From NCBI GenBank assembly GCA_943327755.2, contig CALPYF020000042.1, forward strand, positions 1-35,066: a DNA stretch of 35,066 nucleotides. The letters run 5' to 3'. The notes below the pieces were generated by a model that had not been told where the DNA came from, ran no database searches, and saw only the letters and a list, made by a program, of their open reading frames with translations. This stretch comes from Deinococcus hopiensis KR-140. Lineage in GTDB: Bacteria; Deinococcota; Deinococci; Deinococcales; Deinococcaceae. Below, piece by piece: positions 15,614 to 25,509 of this stretch. The translations under genes were made by a program, and so were the position numbers. How positions within the stretch are numbered: position 1 is the stretch's first letter; each line of letters begins with the position of its first letter.

Positions 15614-16782
15614 GCGCGCCCCCGCGCCCCGGCCGGTCCCGGCCGGGCCGCGCGCTCGTCCTCGCCGGGCAGCGTGGCGGTCAGGGTGGTGCCGCCCCGC
15701 CCGTCGCGCGCCAGCGTCCCGCCGATGGCCCGCAGCCGCTCGCGCATGCCGGTCAGGCCGCTCCCCTCGGGGCCCAGGCCGCCCACGCCGTCGTCGCGGA
15801 CGGTCAGCTGCCAGCCGCGCCCGTGCGGGGTCAGCGTCACGTCCACCGTGCGGGCGCGGGCGTGCCGGACCACGTTCGTGACCGCCTCACGCAGCAGCAT
15901 CGCGGCGGCCGCCTCGGTCGCGGGCGGCAGGGCGCACAGGGCGCTGCCCACCGTCAGGCGCACCCCGGCGGCGTCCAGCGCCACCTTGGCGCGGGCCAGT
16001 TCGGCACTGAGGCCGCTGCCGCGGTAGCCGCTCACGGCGGCGCGCACCTCGCCCAGCGCCTCGCGGCTGATGCGCTCCACCTCGCGGATCTCCTCGGCGG
16101 CCCTCGCCGGGTCGCGCCCGGCGAGCTTCCCGGCCAGCTCGCTTTTCAGCACGATCACGCTCAGGGTGTGGCCCAGCAGGTCGTGCAGGTCCCGCGCGAT
16201 CCGCTCCCGCTCGGCCTCGGCCGCCAGCCGCTCCTGCTCGGCGTGCGCGGCGGTCAGCCGCGCGTCCGCCACCCGCCGCCGGAACGAGGCGTGATTGCCG
16301 TACGCGGCCACCAGCGTGAACAGCATGTTCGGGGCCAGCCACGCCAGGTCCCCCGGCGCGTACGTGCCGTTCCAGAAGGGCAGCAGCATCAGCGCGACGT
16401 TCAGGATCGCCAGCCACGCCGCCAGCCCCGTGCTGGCCTGGAACCCGATCATGCTGCCGCCGTAGATCAGGTACGCGCTCGCCCCGCCCGGCGCGAGCGG
16501 CAGCAGCAGCGCGTATGTGACGACGCTCAGCGCCCAGCCGCCCACGCTCCAGCGCGGGTCGGGGCGGCCCCAGAAGCTGCGCAGGAACACGCCCACGAAC
16601 ACGGTGTTCAGGCCCCAGAACAGCGCCGCCGCGCCCGGCCCGTGCGGCGCGTCCAGAAACGCCTGCACCGGGTAGTACAGGAACGCCAGCCACAGCAGCG
16701 GAAACACCTGCCAGAACAGCAGCGTGCGCCCCGATCGGCGCATCTCGTGCGGCACCTGCTGCGCGAAGGGAATGCGGTTCAT
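15610..16782 (-). CDS. Membrane sensor histidine kinase (HisKA_3, DesK/LiaS-like)
   Basis: 390 aa. The N-terminal half (about 20-165) has roughly five hydrophobic segments with short loops (for example LLFWQVFPLLWLAFLYY and WALSVVTYALLLPLA), leaving almost no extracytoplasmic domain: an intramembrane-sensing kinase. A short coiled coil (about 170-195) leads to the HisKA_3 phosphorylation site RIARDLHDLLGHTLS with His200. The HATPase domain shows LREAVTNVVRHA (N box), VRDDGVGG (G1) and SGLTGMRERLRAIGG (G2). Start ATG 16782 has GGAGG 4 nt upstream and is preferred over a start 33 codons earlier. In an operon with the ABC exporter and response regulator; such modules typically respond to membrane fluidity or cell-envelope antibiotics. 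Confidence 0.93.
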
Positions 16783-16911
16783 GAAGCCTCCAGAAGCGGA
16801 CTGGTGAGGAGTCGGGGGATAGGGGACAGCAGGACGAGGGCGGTTCGCCCCCAGGATGCCTGAAACGGGGGGTGCGGGCACCGCTCCTGGCCGCCCGCCT
16901 CCCCCCGGTGC

Positions 16912-17733
16912 TCAGCCCTCGCGGCTCTCGTCGCGTTTCAGGCCCCAGGCGGCCAGCGCGCCGAACAAGGCGGCGAAGCCCAGCAGCGCCAGCCAGTGCT
17001 CGGCCTCGCCCGCCGTCTGCCCGGCCACCGTGCCGCGCGCCACGGCCCCCAGGTGGTACGCGGGCAGGTACGGCGCGGCCCGCTGCACGAACGCGGGCAT
17101 CTGGTCCAGCGGGGTGAACAGGCCCGACGCGAAGGACATCAGGACACTCACGAGGTTCGCGGTGATCTGCGCGCCGGTCGGCGTGACCAGGAAACCGATG
17201 CTCAGGCCCAGCGCGATCAGCGGCACCATGCCCAGCAGCAGCTTCGCCAGCAGCAGCAGCGCCGTGCCCACCGGGATGCTCACGCCGCCCGCCACGTGCG
17301 CGAAGGTGTACAGCACGCCCAGGCTCAGCGCGCTGAACAGCAGCGCCGCGCCCACCTTCGCCGCGAAGTACACGCCCGCCGGCAGCGGCGAGGCCCGCAG
17401 CAGCCGCAGCCACCCGCCGGTGCGTTCCAGCGCCACCGCCGACCCGAACGAGAACATGGCCAGGGACAGCAGCGAGTACGCCCCGAAATTCACCAGGATC
17501 AGCGGCCCCACCTTCAGGCCCTGCTCCGTGGTCTCGTTCACGGCGCTCAGGCCGAACAGCGCGAAGAACATCACCGGGAAGCCGATGGTGCCCACCGCGA
17601 ACATCGGGTTGCGCAGCATGCGGCGCAGCTCGGCCAGCACCAGGCCCCCCAGGGCGCGCAGGCGCGGCGCGCGGCGCGGGGCGGTCAGCGGGGCGGGCAG
17701 GTCGGTCAGCAGGGGAGGGGTGAGCTGGTTCAT
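16912..17733 (-). CDS. ABC-2 type transporter permease
   Basis: 273 aa, ABC-2 membrane component. After a short cytoplasmic start (containing RALGGLVLAELRRMLRNP, the amphipathic coupling helix) come about six transmembrane segments, including FAVGTIGFPVMFFALFGL, GAYSLLSLAMFSFGSAVAL and LLLLAKLLLGMVPLIALGLS, and the C-terminal ABC-2 signature-like region SGLFTPLDQMPAFVQRAAPYLPAYHLG before the last helix. The ATG overlaps the ATPase stop by 4 nt (ATGA), so the two are coupled. It probably forms a 2+2 exporter with that ATPase for a lipid-like or antibiotic substrate, regulated by the adjacent two-component system. Confidence 0.92.
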   Translation of the reverse strand: MNQLTPPLLTDLPAPLTAPRRAPRLRALGGLVLAELRRMLRNPMFAVGTIGFPVMFFALFGLSAVNETTEQGLKVGPLILVNFGAYSLLSLAMFSFGSAVALERTGGWLRLLRASPLPAGVYFAAKVGAALLFSALSLGVLYTFAHVAGGVSIPVGTALLLLAKLLLGMVPLIALGLSIGFLVTPTGAQITANLVSVLMSFASGLFTPLDQMPAFVQRAAPYLPAYHLGAVARGTVAGQTAGEAEHWLALLGFAALFGALAAWGLKRDESREG

Positions 17734-18638
17734 GCGGTCACGTCCTTCCCGGACACTCCGGCCGGGGCGGTCAGGGAGAGGAAGGCGTCTTCGAGGCTGG
17801 CGCGCGTGACCTCCAGGTTCGAGAAGGGCACGTCCCGCGCGATCAGGGCGCGCAGCAGCGCCTCGGGGGCACCCGTGCGCAGCTGCGCGTGCCCCTGGGC
17901 GTCCACGCGGACGTCCTCGGCGCCCGGCAGGCAGCGCAGCTCGGCCAGCACCAGATCCGACGTGAAGCTCACGCGCGCCCCGCCCGCCTGCGAGCGCAGC
18001 GCCTCCGGACTGCCGTCCGCCAGCACCGCCCCGGCGTTCATGACGACCACGCGGTCCGCGGCCCGCTCGGCTTCCTCCAGGTAGTGCGTGGTGAGCAGGA
18101 CCGTGCGCCCCGCCGCCTTCAGGGCGGTCACGGCGTCCCAGAACGCCAGTCGGCTCTGGGCGTCCATGCCGGTGGTGGGCTCGTCGATCAGCAGCACCTC
18201 GGGGTTCCCCACGGCGGCCAGCGCGAACGCCAGGCGCCGCTTCTGCCCGCCGGACAGCGCGCCCGAACGGCGGTGCGCCACGCCCTCCAGGTCGGCCAGG
18301 GCCAGCGCCTGCGTCACCGGCAGCGGCGCCGGGTAGAACGACGCCAGCAGCGTGACCGCCTCGCGCACGGTCAGCGCGGGCGGCAGCGCACTCTCCTGCG
18401 GCATCGACCCGATCCGGGCGCGCACCACGTCGTCGCGGGGGTTGCCGCCCAGCACGCGCACCTGACCCGCGCTGGGCGCGGCCAGGCCCAGCATCAGGTT
18501 GATGGCGGTGGTCTTGCCCGCCCCGTTCGGCCCCAGCAGCGCCGTGAGTTCCCCGGCGCGCACACTCAGGTTCAGGTCCCGCAGCGCCGTCACCCGCCCG
18601 AAGGTCTTGTTCACGCCGCTCAGTTCGATCGCGTTCAT
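17730..18638 (-). CDS. ABC transporter ATP-binding protein (DrrA/CcmA-like)
   Basis: 302 aa. The nucleotide-binding domain is complete: Walker A GPNGAGKTT (36-44), Q-loop (SMPQES), signature LSGGQ (128-132), Walker B LLIDEPT (149-155), D-loop GMDA, and switch His in LTTHYLEEAERA. The C-terminal 80 residues form the accessory domain of DrrA-type exporters (SNLEVTRASLEDAFLSLT is typical). It is the first gene of the operon ATPase-permease-kinase-regulator. The ATG at 18638 has CACGCT 6 nt upstream. A 173-bp upstream region with dyads separates it from divergent thrC. Confidence 0.95.
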   Translation of the reverse strand: MNAIELSGVNKTFGRVTALRDLNLSVRAGELTALLGPNGAGKTTAINLMLGLAAPSAGQVRVLGGNPRDDVVRARIGSMPQESALPPALTVREAVTLLASFYPAPLPVTQALALADLEGVAHRRSGALSGGQKRRLAFALAAVGNPEVLLIDEPTTGMDAQSRLAFWDAVTALKAAGRTVLLTTHYLEEAERAADRVVVMNAGAVLADGSPEALRSQAGGARVSFTSDLVLAELRCLPGAEDVRVDAQGHAQLRTGAPEALLRALIARDVPFSNLEVTRASLEDAFLSLTAPAGVSGKDVTA

Positions 18639-18679
18639 GCCCCCAGCGTGCCAGGGCCGCGCGGCGCGCCCCAGTGCCG

Positions 18680-18709
18680 CCTGTCAGGCGCGCCGGGTGA
18701 CAGGTGTCA
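18680..18709. promoter_or_regulatory. Candidate operator upstream of the ABC/two-component operon
   Basis: CCTGTCA (18680-18686) and TGACAGG (18698-18704) form a perfect 7-bp inverted repeat with an 11-nt spacer. The second arm continues into TGTCA (18705-18709), giving TGACAGGTGTCA, a second dyad with a 2-nt centre. Three half-sites of one motif, about 42-71 bp upstream of the ATPase ATG, fit binding by the NarL-type regulator encoded in the operon. Confidence 0.5.
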
Positions 18710-18811
18710 TGCGGCGCGCAGGCGGCACGGCGCACCCCGTCCACTCCGGATCCGCCGGTCTGGCTAGTCCCCGGCGCCGCCCCGGGCAGGGGTGGTGGGT
18801 AGAGTGACCGT

Positions 18812-20239
18812 ATGAAGTACGTCTCCACTCGTGGCGCGCGTGACCTCGGTTCCTTCTCGGACGTGCTGCTCTCGGGGCTCGCCCCGGACGGCGGTCTGGC
18901 GATGCCCGAGTCGATTCCCACCGTCACGCCTGAACAGCTGGAGGCGTGGCGCGCCCTGAGCTACGCCGACCTCGCCTACGAGGTCATGCGGCCCTTCATC
19001 ACGGACATCCCCGAGGGGGACCTGCGCCGCCTGCTGCGAGATACGTACACTGAGGAGGCCTTCCACAGCCCCGAGATCACGCCCCTGACGCCGCTGGGGG
19101 ACAGCGGTCTGTACCTGCTGGAACTGTCGAACGGACCGTCCCTGGCATTCAAGGACATGGCCATGCAGTTCCTCGGGCAGGTGTTCGAGTACGTGCTGGA
19201 GGCGCGGGATGAGCGGCTGAACATCCTGGGCGCCACGAGCGGCGACACCGGCTCGGCCGCCGAGTACGCCATGCTCGGCAAGGCGCGCGTGAACGTCGTG
19301 ATGCTCTCCCCGCACGGCCGCATGAGCGCCTTCCAGCAGGCGCAGATGTTCAGCCTGCAGGAGGAGAACATCTTCAACCTGGCCGTGGAGGGCGTCTTCG
19401 ACGACTGCCAGGACCTCGTGAAGGCCGTGAACGCCGACGCGGACTTCAAGGCCCGCTACGACATCGGTGCCGTGAACTCCATCAACTGGGCGCGGGTGCT
19501 GGCGCAGGCCGTGTACTACTTCCGGGCGTACCTCGCCCTGAACCTCCCCGCCGGGGCAGAGGCCGACTTCAGCGTCCCGTCCGGGAACTTCGGGAACGTG
19601 TTCGCCGGGTACCTCGCCAAACGCATGGGCCTGCCCGTCGGACAGCTGCTCGTCGCCAGCAACGAGAACGACGTCCTGCACGACTTCTTCAGCGGCGGCA
19701 CCTACCACGTCCGCCCCGCCGACCGGGTCGCGGTCACCAGCAGCCCCAGCATGGACATCGGCAAGGCCAGCAACTTCGAACGCTACCTGTACCTGATCGC
19801 CGGGTCGGACGCCGTGCAGACCCGCGGCTGGTGGGACGAGGTCGGCCAGAGCCGCCCCGTCGCCCTGCACGGCACGCCCCACTGGGATGCCGTGCAGGCC
19901 AGCGGCTTCCGCAGCGGCCGCAGCACCCACGCCGACCGCCTGCGCACCATCCGCACCGTGTTCGAGGCGCACGGCCGCCTGATCGACCCGCACACCGCCG
20001 ACGGCGTCCTCGTCGGACAGGCCTACCGGCGGCCCGGCGTGCCCATGATCTGCCTGGAAACCGCCCTCCCCGCCAAGTTCGGGGAGACCGTGCAGGCGGC
20101 CGTGGGGCAGACCCCAGGGCGCCCCGCCCGCTTCGACGGCATCGAACAGGAGCCCAAACGCTTCCAGGTCATTCCCAACGACGTGCAGACCCTCAAGGAC
20201 TTCATCGCCGCGAACCTCACCGCCAGAGAGCCCGCCTGA
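18812..20239 (+). CDS. thrC: Threonine synthase
   Basis: 475-aa threonine synthase of the E. coli/yeast-type branch: converts O-phosphohomoserine to threonine with PLP. The N-terminal YVSTRGARDLGSFSDVLLSGLAPDGGL is the hallmark of this branch (quoted in two parts here: YVSTRG, LAPDGGLAMP). PLP Lys114 lies in PSLAFKDMAMQF, the phosphate-binding loop is GATSGDTGSAA, and VPSGNFGNVFAGY is conserved. Length is normal. TAGAGT at 18800-18805, 6 nt before the ATG, marks a likely leaderless start. No other threonine genes are adjacent; the next gene, a K+ channel, is 44 bp downstream and may be co-transcribed. Confidence 0.96.
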   Translation: MKYVSTRGARDLGSFSDVLLSGLAPDGGLAMPESIPTVTPEQLEAWRALSYADLAYEVMRPFITDIPEGDLRRLLRDTYTEEAFHSPEITPLTPLGDSGLYLLELSNGPSLAFKDMAMQFLGQVFEYVLEARDERLNILGATSGDTGSAAEYAMLGKARVNVVMLSPHGRMSAFQQAQMFSLQEENIFNLAVEGVFDDCQDLVKAVNADADFKARYDIGAVNSINWARVLAQAVYYFRAYLALNLPAGAEADFSVPSGNFGNVFAGYLAKRMGLPVGQLLVASNENDVLHDFFSGGTYHVRPADRVAVTSSPSMDIGKASNFERYLYLIAGSDAVQTRGWWDEVGQSRPVALHGTPHWDAVQASGFRSGRSTHADRLRTIRTVFEAHGRLIDPHTADGVLVGQAYRRPGVPMICLETALPAKFGETVQAAVGQTPGRPARFDGIEQEPKRFQVIPNDVQTLKDFIAANLTAREPA

Positions 20240-20283
20240 CGGGAACCGCGCCCGGCCGACGGCCACGCGCCTACACTTGAGGC

Positions 20284-21267
20284 ATGACCCGCCGTCCTGC
20301 CGTGCTGCTGGCCCTGATCGCGGGGCTGGTGGTGTCCGGCACGGTCGGGTACCGGCTGCTGGAGGGCTGGTCGTGGCTGGACTGCCTGTTCATGACGGCC
20401 ATGACCCTGACGACCGTGGGCTACGGCGCGCCCGGCGAGCTGCACACGGACGGGAAGGTGTTCAGCGTGGTGCTGATGCTGGTCGGGATCGGCCTGATGC
20501 TGTACCTGCTGACGTTGCTGGCCGAGACGATGCTGCGGACCGTGACCGACCCGGGCGCGGCGCGGCGCCGGCGGGAGAGGAGAATCATGAGCCTGAAAGG
20601 TCACACGATCGTGTGCGGGTACGGGCAGGTGGGCGAGGCGGTCAGCGTGGCGCTGCGGGGCGCGCGGCGCGAGGTGGTCGTGGTCGATCACCGCCCGGAG
20701 CACCTGGAGTGGGCGCAGACGCAGGGCCTGCACACCCTGGTCGGGGACGCGACCGACGAGGACGTGCTGCGCCGCGCGGGCATCGAGCGGGCGGCGTCGC
20801 TGGTCACGGTGATCAACAGTGATCCCAGCAACCTGTACGTGGTGCTGTCCGCCAAGGGCCTGAACCCGGGCGTGCGGGTGATCGCGCGGGCGAGTGACGA
20901 GTCGGCGGCCCGCAAGATTCGCCGCGCCGGGGCGGACGAGGTCGTGAATCCGTACCAGCTGAGCGGGAACCGGATCGCGGCGATGATGCTCGCGCCGCGC
21001 CTGAGCCGCCTGCTGAGCGGGGACGTAGTCAGCGAGCACTTCACGATCCGCGAGCTGAGTGTGCCGCCGGGGATGGTGGGCCGCACGGTGGCGGACCTGG
21101 GCCGCGAGACGGGCGCGCTGGTCGTGGCGATCTGGCGCGACGGGCAGCCGCTGCGCAGCCGCGCCGAGGATGTCCTGCGGGCCGGGGACGCCGTGCTGGT
21201 GGCGGGCGCGGCGGCCGAGGTGGAGGCCGTGGAGGCGGCCCCGGCGGGCGGAGTGCAGCCCGCGTGA
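20284..21267 (+). CDS. Two-TM potassium channel with RCK (TrkA-N/TrkA-C) domain
   Basis: 327 aa. TM1 at about 5-23, pore helix and selectivity filter TLTTVGYG (41-48), TM2 at about 60-85, then an Arg-rich linker (ARRRRERR). The RCK N-lobe (about 105-225) has the Rossmann motif VCGYGQVGEA and an acidic strand end (VVVVDHRPEHL). TrkA-C (about 235-320) ends the protein with a loose Ala/Glu tail. This is the MthK-like architecture: a tetrameric K+ channel gated by a ligand on the RCK ring. MSLKGH at about residue 102 could be an internal start for free RCK subunits as in MthK (AGGAG precedes that ATG, at about 20578-20582). Confidence 0.93.
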   Translation: MTRRPAVLLALIAGLVVSGTVGYRLLEGWSWLDCLFMTAMTLTTVGYGAPGELHTDGKVFSVVLMLVGIGLMLYLLTLLAETMLRTVTDPGAARRRRERRIMSLKGHTIVCGYGQVGEAVSVALRGARREVVVVDHRPEHLEWAQTQGLHTLVGDATDEDVLRRAGIERAASLVTVINSDPSNLYVVLSAKGLNPGVRVIARASDESAARKIRRAGADEVVNPYQLSGNRIAAMMLAPRLSRLLSGDVVSEHFTIRELSVPPGMVGRTVADLGRETGALVVAIWRDGQPLRSRAEDVLRAGDAVLVAGAAAEVEAVEAAPAGGVQPA

Positions 21268-21304
21268 CGTTCCGCCGCGCCGCGCAGGGCGTAGGGTGCG
21301 CGTC

Positions 21305-21943
21305 ATGACGGAACTGCCGACCGAGCTGTACTTCGATTTCCTGTGCCCCTACGTGTGGCGCGGCGTGGAACTCGCCGCCGTCCTGAAAGAGGAGGGCGAG
21401 GCGTTCACCCTGCGGCACTACTCGTTGGTCGAGGGGAACCACGAAGGCAACGCGAAAGAACTGACGTGGCGCGTGACCGAGCAGCCGCTGAACGAGGGCA
21501 GCGCGTACCAGCAGGGGAGCCTGCGGGCGTTCCTGGCGTCCCACGCGGCGGCCCTGCAGGGCGAGGCGGCGCACTGGGCGTTCACGCTGGCGCTGCTGCG
21601 CGCCCACCACGAACGCAAGGAGCCCCTGACTGATGACACCATCCAGGCGGCGGCGCAGGAGGCTAGACTGGACCTGAACGCCTTCTCGGTAGCCTTGGCC
21701 GACGAGGCCACCCGCCGCGCCGAGCTGCGCGCCGAACTGGACGCCGCGCGCGAGGTCGGGGTGTTCGGCACGCCCACCTACGTCCTCCCGACCGGCGAGG
21801 CCGCGTACTACCGCTTCGAGACCCTCACCCGCGAGCCCGCCCAGGCGCGCCAGTGGTGGGACCTGTACCGCTCCGTGCTGACCAGCGAGGCGGGCATCGG
21901 CACGATCAAACGCGCCAGGAACCGCCCGCCCCGCCGCGCCTGA
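21305..21943 (+). CDS. DsbA-family thioredoxin-fold protein (FrnE-like), single-Cys active site
   Basis: 212 aa with no signal peptide, so cytoplasmic. The N-terminal strand leads to DFLCPYVWRG, the DsbA-type site in which the second Cys of CxxC is replaced by Val (Cys14-Pro-Tyr-Val17). An inserted helical domain follows (about 60-155), then the cis-Pro loop VGVFGTPTYVLP. Architecture matches the FrnE/2-hydroxychromene-2-carboxylate-isomerase-like DsbA group. Without a resolving Cys it is unlikely to be a simple dithiol oxidoreductase; a glutathione-S-transferase-kappa-like or isomerase role is possible. TAGGGT lies 7 nt before the ATG. Confidence 0.85.
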   Translation: MTELPTELYFDFLCPYVWRGVELAAVLKEEGEAFTLRHYSLVEGNHEGNAKELTWRVTEQPLNEGSAYQQGSLRAFLASHAAALQGEAAHWAFTLALLRAHHERKEPLTDDTIQAAAQEARLDLNAFSVALADEATRRAELRAELDAAREVGVFGTPTYVLPTGEAAYYRFETLTREPAQARQWWDLYRSVLTSEAGIGTIKRARNRPPRRA

Positions 21944-22040
21944 GCGCCATGCCGTCCGTGGCGCGAGCAGCGGGGAACGGTGACCGTATGCCCAAGGGCC
22001 GCCCCACCCGGCGCGCGCGGCAGCGGCCTACGCTCGGGGC

Positions 22041-22922
22041 ATGACCCTGGCCGTGCCGACCGCGCTGAGCGGCCCCTCGCCGATCCTGGACCTCGCGGGC
22101 GTGACGCTGGAGGTCAATCACCTGGGGCGCGCTGTGCGGTTCTACGGGCAGGTGGTGGGCCTGCCGCTGCATCACCTGGACGAGCCGCGGCGCGTCGCCC
22201 GGCTGGGCGTGAACGCCGCGCAGTCCCTGACGCTGTGGGAACCCGTGACGCGCCAGCCGAACGAGCCGTGGCTGGCCCCGCTGCGGACGCGCGGCGCGGG
22301 GCACCTGCACCTCGCGTTTCAGGTCAGGTCCGAGGACCTGCCGCGCTGCCGCACCCTGCTCGGCACGCACGGCCTGCCCTGGCAGGAGATCGACCTGGGC
22401 ACCCCGGACGCCCCGGACCCCACGCTGTACTTCTTCGATCCGTTCGGGCACGGGCTGGAACTGCGCGGCGTGAACAGGCACGACCCGCGCCAGCCGCTCT
22501 GCCCGGCGCCGGACCACCCCCTGACGTCCGACACGCATACCCTGCCGGTCCTCGGCCTGCGCGAGGCGGCCCTGGCGTTCAGCGATTACGCCGCCATGAA
22601 GGCCCGGCTGCCCCGCGCGTACGGTTTTGCGTTCGCCAAGGAGCAGGAGGACCGGGATTTCGCGCAGTTCACGCTGGGTCCCTGGCCGGAACCCGACGGG
22701 AACGGCACCCCGCACCGCTGGCTGTACGCCTGGGACGCCCAGGTGGGCCTGGCGGACATGCTGGGCGGCGATCACGCGCTGCTGGAGTTCTACGCGGACG
22801 TGCCCGCCGTGGCGGCGCGCGTGCAGGCCGAGGGGCTGCCCTGCGTGGCGGATGCCGGACGGCTGGCGGCGCGCGATCCGGACGGGCACGTGTTCGTGTT
22901 CCGTCCCGCGCCGGGCCGCTAG
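22041..22922 (+). CDS. VOC-family (glyoxalase/dioxygenase fold) protein
   Basis: 293 aa with two VOC modules. The first (about 18-147) has the typical VTLEVNHLGRAVRFYGQVVGLPL, HLHLAFQV and, at the metal-ligand position, DPFGHGLELRG. The second (about 165-290) is more diverged, with LEFYADVPAVAARVQAEG and DPDGHVFVFRP. Paired VOC modules form the metal site of glyoxalase I, extradiol dioxygenases and fosfomycin/bleomycin-resistance proteins; the substrate is not predictable. TACGCT lies 6 nt upstream of the ATG. Its TAG is 1 nt from the stop of the convergent GNAT gene. Confidence 0.85.
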   Translation: MTLAVPTALSGPSPILDLAGVTLEVNHLGRAVRFYGQVVGLPLHHLDEPRRVARLGVNAAQSLTLWEPVTRQPNEPWLAPLRTRGAGHLHLAFQVRSEDLPRCRTLLGTHGLPWQEIDLGTPDAPDPTLYFFDPFGHGLELRGVNRHDPRQPLCPAPDHPLTSDTHTLPVLGLREAALAFSDYAAMKARLPRAYGFAFAKEQEDRDFAQFTLGPWPEPDGNGTPHRWLYAWDAQVGLADMLGGDHALLEFYADVPAVAARVQAEGLPCVADAGRLAARDPDGHVFVFRPAPGR

Positions 22923-22923
22923 G

Positions 22924-24036
22924 TCAGCGGGTCAGGCCGCTACGGCGGTCCATGTACAACGCGTACGCTGGGTCGAAACTGCGCAGCAGCACCGCCATCA
23001 CGCCATGCTCGTCGATCTGCACGCCCTGGAAGCGGAAACCCACGCGCAGCTTCGGGAGGAGGACGGCGGTGTTCGTCAGGTGATGGTGGCTGCACACCAG
23101 ATCGAAGCCCTCGGCACGCAGGGCGTCCAGCACGACCGGCAGCAGGCGGGTGTACACGCCCCTTCCCCGGTGGGCGGGCAGCAGCGCAGTGTTCACCATG
23201 TACGCCGTGCGGTCGTTCCAGGCGCGCGACAGCTGCCACCCGGCCACCTGCCCGGCGTGCGCGATCAGCCAGGCCCAGCGGGGCGTGTCCGGCCGGGCCC
23301 GGCGCGCGGCATGCGGCCAAGCCCACGAGTCCGTCTCGTACGCGGCGGCTTCCAGCTGCCCGTAGACGGCGTGGAACGTCTCCGGAGTGACGCGGTGCAG
23401 GCGGTACCCGCCGCCCAGGTCCACGCCCGCCTCGGCGTCTGCCGGGAGGGGCAGGTCGGGTGCCTCGGCCAGGGTCGGCGCTGGCGTGTCCGGGAGGCCC
23501 AGTCGCCGCGCCGCCTCGCCTGATGGCGCGCGCAGGCCGCTGCGGACGTGCATCGCCTGCCCGTACGTCCCGTCCAGGCTGAGGGTCAGCGCGGCGTTCA
23601 CCCCGCCCTCGTAGGCGTTCAGGCCCTGAAGGTGAAACCCGGCCCGGAGCTTCGGAATGATCACGGCGTTGTTCGTGGCGCGGTGGTGGCTCTTGACCAG
23701 CGTGAACCCCGCCGCGCGAAACGCGGCCAGCAGGTGCGGCAGCAGCCGCGAGTACGCCCCGCGCCCCTGGTGCTCGGGCAGCAGACCGGTGTCGGCCATG
23801 TACACCGTCCGCTCGTCCCGCGCGTGCGCGTGATACCAACCGATCAGCTCCGCGCCGTGGTACACGCCCCAGTTCCAAGAGTCGCCGATCGGCGGGGCCG
23901 CACGGACCGGCGGGTCGAAGGCGTACAGGGACGTGCCGCCGAAGATCCGGTCCTCCAGCCGCGCGCACGCCGCCCGGTACGCCTCCAGCGAGATCGGGCG
24001 GGCCGAGTACCCGCCGCCCAGGTCAAGGTCGGTCAC
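22924..24036 (-). CDS. Tandem GNAT-domain N-acetyltransferase
   Basis: 370 aa made of two homologous GNAT halves (about 8-170 and 208-370) offset by exactly 200 residues. The acetyl-CoA loop DTGLLPEHQGRGAYSRLLP (82-100) reappears as NTALLPAHRGRGVYTRLLP (282-300), and SHHRATNNAVIIPKLRAGF as SHHHLTNTAVLLPKLRVGF. Both keep the R/Q-x-x-G-x-G/A core, so both could bind acetyl-CoA. It is likely the third gene of an operon aguA - zinc ribbon - GNAT (22-nt gap). A polyamine or agmatine-related amine substrate is an inference from that context only. GTG start at 24036, CAGAGT 6 nt upstream. Confidence 0.85.
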   Translation of the reverse strand: MTDLDLGGGYSARPISLEAYRAACARLEDRIFGGTSLYAFDPPVRAAPPIGDSWNWGVYHGAELIGWYHAHARDERTVYMADTGLLPEHQGRGAYSRLLPHLLAAFRAAGFTLVKSHHRATNNAVIIPKLRAGFHLQGLNAYEGGVNAALTLSLDGTYGQAMHVRSGLRAPSGEAARRLGLPDTPAPTLAEAPDLPLPADAEAGVDLGGGYRLHRVTPETFHAVYGQLEAAAYETDSWAWPHAARRARPDTPRWAWLIAHAGQVAGWQLSRAWNDRTAYMVNTALLPAHRGRGVYTRLLPVVLDALRAEGFDLVCSHHHLTNTAVLLPKLRVGFRFQGVQIDEHGVMAVLLRSFDPAYALYMDRRSGLTR

Positions 24037-24058
24037 GCCGTCACTCTGGCACGCATCC

Positions 24059-24442
24059 TCAGCGGGCGCGGCTCATGTGCAGGTGGTACACCTGACCCTG
24101 CCACCCGGCGTTCCCCTGCAGGGCGTAGTGGATGTCCTCCAGCGGCACCTCGCGCCCCTGGGCGTCCGCGAAGCGCTCGGCGTCCAGCGGGCGCAGTCCC
24201 AGCGCCTGTTCGATCAGGTGCAGCAGGCGCGGTTCGTCCAGCAGCTGGCGGAAGCTCCCGAACGACAGCTGCCGCCCGCTGCCCGGCGCGACACTGCCCA
24301 TATAGCGGGGTCGGGCCGCGCCGCAGACCGGGCAGGAGCCCAGCAGGCCCAGCTGCTGCTCGTAGACCAGCCAGCGGTGCCCGCACGCGGGGCACGCCAC
24401 GGTGCAGCTCGGCTGATCGTCGGGCAGCGGCTGGAACGGCAC
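24059..24442 (-). CDS. Small zinc-ribbon protein
   Basis: 127 aa. The N-terminal third has two CPxCG knuckles (CPACGHRWLVYEQQLGLLGS then CPVCGAARP), a four-Cys zinc ribbon, plus an earlier Cys13. The rest (about 55-127) is a globular alpha/beta region ending HYALQGNAGWQGQVYHLHMS with no recognised family. The GTG start is 3 nt after the aguA TGA, so translation is coupled to agmatine deiminase. Function unknown; a DNA/RNA- or protein-binding role is possible. Confidence 0.7.
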   Translation of the reverse strand: MPFQPLPDDQPSCTVACPACGHRWLVYEQQLGLLGSCPVCGAARPRYMGSVAPGSGRQLSFGSFRQLLDEPRLLHLIEQALGLRPLDAERFADAQGREVPLEDIHYALQGNAGWQGQVYHLHMSRAR

Positions 24443-24445
24443 GCC

Positions 24446-25501
<1,056 letters not shown>

Positions 25502-25509
25502 GGGGGTCA

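Noticed and set aside
16912..18927. 671-codon reading of the permease frame through the ATPase gene and into thrC
   Set aside because: Only the last 273 codons from ATG 17733 look like protein; the rest is a shadow of the ABC ATPase.
21953..22040. Small basic plus-strand ORF (31 codons) before the VOC gene
   Set aside because: No Shine-Dalgarno or hexamer, and its end overlaps the VOC promoter; probably chance.
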